The notes under the pieces are model-generated. The model saw only the letters and a program-made list of their open reading frames with translations. It was not told the DNA's origin and searched no databases. From a virus: a stretch of DNA of 56,448 bases. Positions 50,535-56,448 of this stretch are shown piece by piece; the first letter of the stretch is position 1; every line of letters begins with the position of its first letter. The stretch spans positions 1 to 56,448 of IMG/VR virus record IMGVR_UViG_3300030098_000047; one strand, written 5' to 3'. The translations under genes were made by a program, and so were the position numbers.

Positions 50535-51044
50535 ATGAATAGATTTCTAATAAGCTATACACCCGAATGGATTGCATGGGAACTGTGTGACAAACACATA
50601 GTCAAGATGCCATTGGAAGAGGCACAGATGTTGTGTACTGCTGTATGGCAACATGCACCTGAGTATGCAGAGAAACATGACCTATACAAACCAGTGCATC
50701 AGAAGCACCCATGTACAATATGGGCAGCTAAAACTCGTGCCAACTATAACTATGCCCTTTCCTTGTTTGACTACATGCAAGCTGAGTACAGGTACAGGTA
50801 TGGCAAGACTGGTGCATGGAACAGGCATTACTTTGCCTTGCAAGATGCAGCACAGTACATACCTGAAGGTGACATAACACCACACCCTGAGTGTTTCAGT
50901 GAGCATACTGACCTCAAGAGTGGTGAGAACTGGCCTATTGATAGCTACCGTAAGTTCTACATGACCAAGCAGCGTAGGTTCAGTATGAAGTGGACTAACC
51001 GTCCAGTACCATCATGGTTTCGTTTTGAAAAGGAGGCAGCGTAA
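50535..51044 (+). CDS. Conserved DKHxVKM phage protein, 169 aa
   Basis: AAGGAG precedes the ATG. The blocks CDKHIVKMPLEEAQMLCTAV, LYKPVHQKHPCTIW and AKTRANYNYALSLFDYMQ are typical of a family widespread in marine phages. His, Asp and Glu in the first block look catalytic or metal-binding. A very loose likeness to pyrimidine-dimer glycosylases has been noted for such proteins, but nothing here proves it. The function is unassigned. Confidence 0.65.
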   Translation: MNRFLISYTPEWIAWELCDKHIVKMPLEEAQMLCTAVWQHAPEYAEKHDLYKPVHQKHPCTIWAAKTRANYNYALSLFDYMQAEYRYRYGKTGAWNRHYFALQDAAQYIPEGDITPHPECFSEHTDLKSGENWPIDSYRKFYMTKQRRFSMKWTNRPVPSWFRFEKEAA

Positions 51045-51271
51045 TGACAAATGTACGTATGACATGGGGCAAGTTGTTTGCCAAAGTATCTGGTCATTTT
51101 CTTATACAAGAACTACCAGACAGTTGGGAAGAGTTTGACTCAGGTGAATTAGAAGAATGGTTTGTTGAGTGCGCTTGGGAACCATTTGAGAACTATGACT
51201 GGGAAGAAGTATACTTCATGGTCAGAAATTTAACAGATGAAATATGGAAAATATATGGAGATGACAAATGA
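51044..51271 (+). CDS. Hypothetical acidic protein, 75 aa
   Basis: TAATG start and ATGA end junctions. Rich in Trp, Glu and Asp (DSWEEFDSGELEEWFVECAW). High Trp content suggests a compact fold. No family was recognised. Confidence 0.6.
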   Translation: MTNVRMTWGKLFAKVSGHFLIQELPDSWEEFDSGELEEWFVECAWEPFENYDWEEVYFMVRNLTDEIWKIYGDDK

Positions 51272-51441
51272 TGTATGTATTAATATGGATGCAGTTGTTC
51301 AGTACACAGACAGTAGAGCACTACCAGTTAGGTAGCTACGCCACACTGGAAGAGTGCCAGATTGAACTGAGCAAAGCAGCTAAGATGATAACACACAAGT
51401 CAGAGACAGTGGCTTGTCTAGAGGTAGAGGTGCAACAGTGA
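51268..51441 (+). CDS. Small membrane or secreted protein with two cysteines, 57 aa
   Basis: The ATG at 51268 overlaps the previous stop, and the stop overlaps the next GTG start (GTGA). The N-terminus (MMYVLIWMQLFST) is signal-like. Cys residues follow in EECQIELSKAA and VACLEV. The pattern resembles the lysis-region protein at 39590-39796. Confidence 0.55.
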   Translation: MMYVLIWMQLFSTQTVEHYQLGSYATLEECQIELSKAAKMITHKSETVACLEVEVQQ

Positions 51442-51755
51442 TACTGTATAGGTCTAGCAAAGGTCAGTGGGTAGGTACTCAGCGTGACGCTCAGAGATAT
51501 TTCCCTAGAGATTGGGAGCAAGTTGAAGTGCCTGTGTCTAAGGTGCAGCTTATAGAGTTCTTGAACGTCCACAAGGTAGGTGCTACACAGGTTGAACAAC
51601 AACAGCCTGTGATGACTGCTTTGTTAGATAACATCGATCCAGAGGCTTACAGTTGGGTGTCATGGGCATATGAAACCCTATCAAGGGGAGACAAAGCAGA
51701 GGCACTCAAGATGCTTGAGAGAGGTCTGAGCAAACAGAAGGAGATACAGCGATGA
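51438..51755 (+). CDS. Hypothetical protein, 105 aa, GTG start
   Basis: The frame is open from 51414, but the GTG at 51438 overlaps the previous stop and has GAGG upstream. The product has a beta-rich start (ILYRSSKGQWVGTQRDAQRY) and two helices at the end (SWAYETLSRGDKAEALKMLE). It overlaps the hydrolase gene by four bases. Confidence 0.6.
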   Translation: MILYRSSKGQWVGTQRDAQRYFPRDWEQVEVPVSKVQLIEFLNVHKVGATQVEQQQPVMTALLDNIDPEAYSWVSWAYETLSRGDKAEALKMLERGLSKQKEIQR

Positions 51756-52144
51756 TTGCTGAGATGCTTACATGTATAGCACTCAACGTGTACTATGAGG
51801 CACGTAGTGAGCCATTGGAAGGACAGTATGCGGTAGCTCATGTCGTGCTCAATCGTGTTGCAAATGACAGGTTTCCTGATGACGCATGTTCTGTGGTGTA
51901 TCAGGGTCTAGAAAAAGGTATAGGTAGATGCCAGTTTAGTTGGTACTGTGACGGTAAGTCAGACAGACCGACAGAAAGAAGAGCATGGTTAAACTCTCAG
52001 CTTGTAGCACACAAGGTGGTGCATGGGTATGTCAAGGACAATACCGATGGGTCTATCTACTACCACGCAAATTATGTTCGCCCCTTCTGGAGCAAGCACT
52101 ACGACCACACTGTGACTTTAGGGTCACACATATTTTACAAATAG
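51752..52144 (+). CDS. SleB/CwlJ-type cell wall hydrolase
   Basis: The product has 130 residues. The sequence LTCIALNVYYEARSEPLEGQ, then AVAHVVLNRVANDRFPDDAC, CQFSWYCDGKSDRP and YYHANYVRPFW is a full match to the Hydrolase_2 (SleB) domain. Glu in YYEAR is the likely catalytic acid. It cleaves glycan strands of peptidoglycan. No signal peptide is clear. Its place in the early operon, far from holin and M15 endolysin, is unusual. It may be a second lysin. Confidence 0.9.
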   Translation: MIAEMLTCIALNVYYEARSEPLEGQYAVAHVVLNRVANDRFPDDACSVVYQGLEKGIGRCQFSWYCDGKSDRPTERRAWLNSQLVAHKVVHGYVKDNTDGSIYYHANYVRPFWSKHYDHTVTLGSHIFYK

Positions 52145-52227
52145 CTTATCGTTACTAGTATAGGGAAACGGTATGTGATACAACTAATTATCAGTTGCCA
52201 ATATAACAAATGAAAAGGAGAATTTAT

Positions 52228-53058
52228 ATGAACTTTGAAGTACCAACACACTTAGACTTTGATGTAGCCTTTGAACCAACAAAGATGCACGACAAGAAAT
52301 ACGTTATAAATCAAGAAACTGGCGATTACCTTGGTATCGTGGGTGAAGGATTCAAGTGTGCATCACACGGTGATTTCTATCGTAATATGTATGACACAAT
52401 TACAGAGGAGTTAACAGATGGTGACGCTGAAAGTGCCAATTACAGGTGGTCAACTGCACGTAATGGTGCATGGTCAATGCTTGACATCACTTTCCCTGAC
52501 ATGCAAGTACCCATCGTGACTGAGAAGATGGATAGTAGTATAGGCAATCGTATCATTGCTTTGCATGGTGTCGATGGATCATGCAGTAACCAAGTATACT
52601 TTGGTGCTATTGATTTCTACTGCACGAATGGTATGATAACTGGTGACTACGACAAGGTACGTAGAAAGAATACCTCTGGGTTCTCATTACATAGCTTCAT
52701 AGGTGAGCTACAACGAGCACGTACTGACTTCTATACAGAAGCAGCTAAGATGCAAGTGTGGGCTGAGACTTCCACAAAGTACGTTGACGTTAAGTCATTG
52801 CTTGACGAGATGATCAAGTCTGATCGCAAGGCAGAGAAGATGTACCAATTGTATCTACATGAGGCATCACAACGTGGTCACAACAAGTGGGCATTGTACT
52901 CAGCGTTTACTAATTACGCTTCCTATGCCGATGAACGTAATGGTTTCAACCTACGTAACACTGGCAATGACACACAGGCTATCAGCATGTGGTCACGTGA
53001 GCAAGAGGTATCCAAGTGGATATCAGATAAGAAGTTCATACAGTTGGAAGCTGCTTAA
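52228..53058 (+). CDS. DUF932-like phage protein, 276 aa
   Basis: AAGGAG lies just before the ATG at 52228, so this start is preferred to 52210. The stretch GDYLGIVGEGFKCASHGDFY, then SSIGNRIIALHGVDGSCSNQ and FGAIDFYCTNGMITGD matches DUF932 proteins found in phages and plasmids. Their role is unknown, though some are near DNA repair or modification genes. Its stop shares a base with the integrase ATG. Confidence 0.75.
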   Translation: MNFEVPTHLDFDVAFEPTKMHDKKYVINQETGDYLGIVGEGFKCASHGDFYRNMYDTITEELTDGDAESANYRWSTARNGAWSMLDITFPDMQVPIVTEKMDSSIGNRIIALHGVDGSCSNQVYFGAIDFYCTNGMITGDYDKVRRKNTSGFSLHSFIGELQRARTDFYTEAAKMQVWAETSTKYVDVKSLLDEMIKSDRKAEKMYQLYLHEASQRGHNKWALYSAFTNYASYADERNGFNLRNTGNDTQAISMWSREQEVSKWISDKKFIQLEAA

Positions 53059-54146
53059 TGGTAGCACTGCCTAGATTTGTACAGAAACGAGTGTCACTTT
53101 CGGGTGACACATCGTATCGCTTCAACCCACCACAGAAACTTGTCAACGCAGGTGTTGTGTCACGTGAAGAATTAGGTAATGATCTACGTGTAAGTAAACA
53201 GCTTGCAAAGGAGTTAAACAAACAGATAGACGATTGGAGAGAGGAACAGGCAAAGGTAGTGAACATCAAGCCAAGTGGCAAGGTTACTGACCTGATAAAC
53301 TTTTACTATTCTTCTAATGATTTCAATATGTTACGTGAGTCCACAAAGATCGACTACCGATATTTCCTCACCATATTACATCAGACAATGGGGTGTAGGA
53401 AATACAAGGATGTCACACCTAAGATTGCCAAGGCAGCGTATGAGGAATGGGTGTCACGTGGTGTCAGCTTTGCTAACCATACGGCTACCTGTGCCAGTAG
53501 GGTGTACAACTATGCCATACAGATGGAACACGCAGAACAGAACCCATTTACCAAGATCAAACGCAAGAGAAATCAGCAGCGTAAGGTTGTCTGGACACAT
53601 GGTGAAGTCAACAAGTTTCTTGACGTGGCGTACAGTGACTTTGAGTATCGCAACTTAGGGTTGATTGTACACATGGCATACGAGTGGTGTCAGAGGCTTG
53701 GAGACATGCGTAATCTTACATGGGATTGCCTTGACCTCAAGAACCAACAGCTATCTCTGGAGCAAAGCAAGCGTAGAGCACAGGTGTTTCTGCCTATCAG
53801 TGACAACCTCAACGCCATGCTGTTAGAGCAGAAAGCTGACTTTGGTTTTCAACAGTGGGTAGCACCACATCCAAAGCCAAGGTCAGGTAAGTTTGAGCCG
53901 TATGCTATGGAGAGACTGTCCAAGGTTGGACGTAAGGTAATGAGACTGGCTAAACTGTCAGAGGAACTACGCCTTATGGACATACGTAGGACTGGTGTAA
54001 CAGAGATGGTAGACAAGGGTGTGCCTTTGCCACAGATTATGGCGGTGACTGGGCATACACATGTGTCTTCTGTGAAACCATATATGAAACATACATACGA
54101 AAGTGCAAACAACGCCTTGACACAACGTGATACATATATTAAGTGA
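53058..54146 (+). CDS. int: Tyrosine recombinase (integrase)
   Basis: The product has 362 residues with a SAM-like N-terminal core-binding region and a C-terminal catalytic domain. Catalytic residues seen are R213 (CQRLGD), R310 (DIRR), H333 (TGHTH) and Y342 (VKPYMKH). The box II His that normally precedes R310 by three residues is Met307. HMO-2011-type phages carry a similar integrase next to primase and helicase. No repressor, excisionase or tRNA-like attachment site was recognised, so lysogeny is possible but not shown. Confidence 0.9.
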   Translation: MVALPRFVQKRVSLSGDTSYRFNPPQKLVNAGVVSREELGNDLRVSKQLAKELNKQIDDWREEQAKVVNIKPSGKVTDLINFYYSSNDFNMLRESTKIDYRYFLTILHQTMGCRKYKDVTPKIAKAAYEEWVSRGVSFANHTATCASRVYNYAIQMEHAEQNPFTKIKRKRNQQRKVVWTHGEVNKFLDVAYSDFEYRNLGLIVHMAYEWCQRLGDMRNLTWDCLDLKNQQLSLEQSKRRAQVFLPISDNLNAMLLEQKADFGFQQWVAPHPKPRSGKFEPYAMERLSKVGRKVMRLAKLSEELRLMDIRRTGVTEMVDKGVPLPQIMAVTGHTHVSSVKPYMKHTYESANNALTQRDTYIK

Positions 54147-54152
54147 GGTATT

Positions 54153-54944
54153 ATGAATATAAAACAATATATAAGTGATTTAGATATTAGTAATGGTGAT
54201 ACTAAACGTACTAACTGCCCTGTTTGTGGTGGAGTTAAGACGTTCACCGCTACTAATAACATGGGTCAACTTATGTGGAATTGTTACAAGGCAGGTTGTA
54301 GTGTGTCTGGTGGGTCACGTGTGCATCTAACTACAGATGACATACGTAACTCACTGGGTAGCATTGCACAAGAAACAGAAGCATTACCCTTTCAGAAACC
54401 TGAGTGGATAGTCAAGAGCTACATTCAAATCAAAGATTTCTGCTACAAGTGGAGATTGTGGTCTGTGGAACAAGACTTGTTGTATGATGTAAAAGAAGAT
54501 CGTGTCGTATTTCCTGTAGTTCATAACAACATCATGGTGGACGCTACAGGTAGAGCACTAGGAAAAAAGTTACCTAAGTGGAAAAGATATGGAAAAAATC
54601 CCTTGCCTTATGTGCATGGATGTGGTAAAACGGCAGTAGTCGTTGAGGACTGTGTGAGTGCAGCTATTGTAGGTGCGACAGACGGTTCTGGATGCTCGGA
54701 GAGTGGCGTATATGTCGGGGTAGCAGTGTTGGGTACGTCACTCTCTGAGGTACATAAGAGGTACTTATCACAGTTCGATACGATTATCATTGCACTTGAC
54801 CCCGATGCACTACCAAAGACGCTGCAATTTGCAAAAGAGTTACGTGGGTATGCCAACAAGGTAAAAGTATTACGCTTGACGGATGACCTAAAATATCGTA
54901 ATCCTACCGACATAAAAAACTTAAACACACTAGGAGAAACATAA
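54153..54944 (+). CDS. DNA primase (T7 gp4 N-terminal type)
   Basis: The product has 263 residues. A zinc-binding domain with C22, C25, C44 and C49 (CPVC, CYKAGC) is followed by a TOPRIM core: the acidic VVVEDCVSAAIVG strand and DPDA (IIALDPDAL). It makes RNA primers for lagging-strand synthesis. T7 has primase and helicase in one protein. Here they are two genes with no spacing. A GAGG precedes the ATG weakly. Confidence 0.88.
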   Translation: MNIKQYISDLDISNGDTKRTNCPVCGGVKTFTATNNMGQLMWNCYKAGCSVSGGSRVHLTTDDIRNSLGSIAQETEALPFQKPEWIVKSYIQIKDFCYKWRLWSVEQDLLYDVKEDRVVFPVVHNNIMVDATGRALGKKLPKWKRYGKNPLPYVHGCGKTAVVVEDCVSAAIVGATDGSGCSESGVYVGVAVLGTSLSEVHKRYLSQFDTIIIALDPDALPKTLQFAKELRGYANKVKVLRLTDDLKYRNPTDIKNLNTLGET

Positions 54945-56168
54945 ATGGAATTATCATTAGTACGAAGTCTGATGGACAGAGAGTTCTACGATGATCATCG
55001 TGGTGCTAAATGCCCTGACAGATTATTCAGTAAAGATGTACGCAAGATCAAGCAAGCCATTGACAAGGCTATGGATAGGTATGAGCGTACAGTTACACCA
55101 GATGAGATTGAGGCATTGTTCATGTCAAACAATCCCACACTTACAACGGCACAGAAACAGGCGTATGGTTCTTTGTTCAACCAGATTAAACGTGAGTCAC
55201 CTATGGGTGGTGACGTGGCACAAGAGGTGCTATCCAAACTGTTCCAACAAGTAGTGGGTGAGGATATTGCCAACCTTGGCTTTGATTATGTCAACGGTGA
55301 TAGGAATAGCCTTGAACCACTACGTGATTTGCTTGAGCGTTATGCAGATGACTTCACACCTGATCTACGTATTGAGTGGGATGACATCAGTATCGAAACT
55401 CTACTTGCAAAGAATGATCTGGAGTCACAGTGGACATTTAACATCCCTAGCTTGACACGTAAGGTAGAGGGCGTAAATGCAGGACATCTAGTTGAGATAG
55501 GTGCTAGACCTAATACAGGTAAGACCTCATTCCATGCCTCTCTTATTGCCTCTCCCAATGGGTTTGCCCATCAGGGTGCAAAGTGTGTCATTCTATGTAA
55601 CGAGGAAGCCTATCATCGTGTAGGTGCTAGGTATCTTACAGCAGCCACAGGTATGACAGTGCATGAGGTAAAGAACAATCCTGCCAGAGCACGTGATGCT
55701 TACAATGCGGTCAACAAAAACATCAAGATCAAAGATGCATCTGATCGTGATATGGCATGGGTTGAGTCGGTATGCAAATCGTACAAGCCTGACATTGTGG
55801 TGCTTGACATGGGTGACAAGTTTGCCAGAACAGGTGGCTTTGCTAGACCTGACGAGGCACTGAAAGCTAATGCTATCTATGCTCGACAGATTGCCAAGGC
55901 ACACAATTGCGCTATCTTTTATATGTCTCAGCTATCTGCTGACGCAGAGGGCAAGGTGTTACTCAACCAGTCCATGATGGAAGGCTCACGTACAGGTAAG
56001 GCAGCAGAGGCTGACCTCATGGTATTGATTGCCAAGAACCCTGTAGTGGACGGACAAGAGGAAGAGGACACACAACGTCACTTGAATGTTGTTAAGAATA
56101 AACTAAGTGGATGGCATGGTGTTGTCCATTGTGAATTTGACTACAAGACAGCGAGGTACTTAGTATGA
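54945..56168 (+). CDS. DnaB-like replicative helicase (T7 gp4 C-terminal type)
   Basis: The product has 407 residues. Walker A is GARPNTGKTS (186-195), and Walker B is DIVVLDMGD. YMSQLSADAEGK and EGSRTGKAAEADLMVLI match the DnaB/RecA motifs. The N-terminal 150 residues replace the primase domain and may dock with the separate primase. AGGAG precedes the ATG directly after the primase stop. The stop overlaps the ATG of the DoxX-like gene. Confidence 0.92.
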   Translation: MELSLVRSLMDREFYDDHRGAKCPDRLFSKDVRKIKQAIDKAMDRYERTVTPDEIEALFMSNNPTLTTAQKQAYGSLFNQIKRESPMGGDVAQEVLSKLFQQVVGEDIANLGFDYVNGDRNSLEPLRDLLERYADDFTPDLRIEWDDISIETLLAKNDLESQWTFNIPSLTRKVEGVNAGHLVEIGARPNTGKTSFHASLIASPNGFAHQGAKCVILCNEEAYHRVGARYLTAATGMTVHEVKNNPARARDAYNAVNKNIKIKDASDRDMAWVESVCKSYKPDIVVLDMGDKFARTGGFARPDEALKANAIYARQIAKAHNCAIFYMSQLSADAEGKVLLNQSMMEGSRTGKAAEADLMVLIAKNPVVDGQEEEDTQRHLNVVKNKLSGWHGVVHCEFDYKTARYLV

Positions 56169-56448
56169 AATGGATACCAGAATTTTGTTTAAGCCACTGG
56201 CTACTGAGAGTGCCGTTGGCTATTGTGTTTATACAACAGGGCGCATCAAAACTACCTGTAACATTAGAGGACGCAAGCTCCTTTGACCTACCTTATATTG
56301 TATGGTGGTTCGCTGCGTATGGAGAGCTAGGCTCAGGTATTGGATTATTGTTTGGTGGACTACTAGTCAACTGGATTTTTGATACCCTTACACGCTTCAG
56401 TGGTATCGTAATGTGTTGTATAATGACAGGTGTGATATGGATAGGTGA
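56165..56448 (+). CDS. DoxX-like small membrane protein, 5' part (continues at base 1)
   Basis: The ATG at 56165 overlaps the helicase stop. The first 20 residues (MKWIPEFCLSHWLLRVPLAI) are absent from the copy at the other edge, and the rest duplicates it. The frame is cut by the window end and completes at base 323 after circular joining. Confidence 0.8.
   Translation, partial: MKWIPEFCLSHWLLRVPLAIVFIQQGASKLPVTLEDASSFDLPYIVWWFAAYGELGSGIGLLFGGLLVNWIFDTLTRFSGIVMCCIMTGVIWIG
56223..56448. repeat. Right copy of the 226-base terminal overlap
   Basis: Same locus as bases 1-226 with 8 mismatches. It begins exactly at the window-end distance expected for an assembly overlap. Confidence 0.9.

Noticed and set aside
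52145-52227. Possible attachment site next to the integrase region
   Set aside because: The gap before the DUF932-like gene holds no tRNA-like end or clear core with inverted arms.

Overview
The window is an almost complete circular-permuted genome of a marine podovirus-like phage. The first 226 bases and the last 226 bases are the same locus (96% identical, differences mostly silent), so the contig closes into a circle of about 56.2 kb. A family A DNA polymerase with a DnaJ-type CxxCxGxG zinc insertion, a split T7-like primase and helicase, a T7-type endonuclease I, a tyrosine integrase and a leftward block of podovirus virion genes point to the HMO-2011-type phages of marine Alphaproteobacteria (SAR116, Roseobacter or SAR11 hosts). 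A cobalamin-dependent ribonucleotide reductase suits a host with access to vitamin B12. The exact host cannot be read from the sequence.

Layout. (1) 45872-56448 continuing through the junction into 1-9518, all rightward: an early and replication unit. It starts with about 25 small genes of mostly unknown function, including an HhH-GPD-like protein, a SleB-type cell wall hydrolase and a DUF932-like protein. Integrase, primase, helicase and a DoxX-like membrane protein follow. After the junction come small genes, DNA polymerase, an SSB-like protein, a RecB/Cas4-like exonuclease, endonuclease I, a DUF3310-like protein, class II ribonucleotide reductase and MazG. Genes are packed with TAATG and ATGA overlaps. 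(2) 9519-9551: a hairpin terminator between the two converging units. (3) 45057 down to 9552, all leftward: the late unit. In transcription order it holds an island of very basic small proteins, a lysis group (EF-hand holin-like protein, M15 endolysin, spanin-like lipoprotein), small terminase, an HTH protein, large terminase, portal, scaffold, major capsid, a head protein, tail tube-like proteins, a long tail fibre, two paralogous six-repeat propeller-like proteins, another fibre and three large putative internal virion proteins. (4) 45103-45871: a 769-base gene-free divergent control region dense in short dyads.

How it works together: the rightward genes take over the cell, make nucleotides (NrdJ, MazG) and copy DNA (PolA, primase, helicase, SSB, nucleases). 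The leftward genes build, fill and release virions. The capsid gene has its own sigma70-like promoter overlapped by a dyad, and a terminator-like hairpin separates head from tail genes.

The most unusual signals are regulatory or repetitive. A 20-base near-palindromic element occurs four times within 2.9 kb of the early region, twice between genes and twice in frame inside genes, where it encodes VSDxGQ. A pair of 10-base self-palindromes lies 31 bases apart, and seven dyads sit in the divergent region. No tRNA, CRISPR array, insertion sequence or recognisable attachment site was seen.
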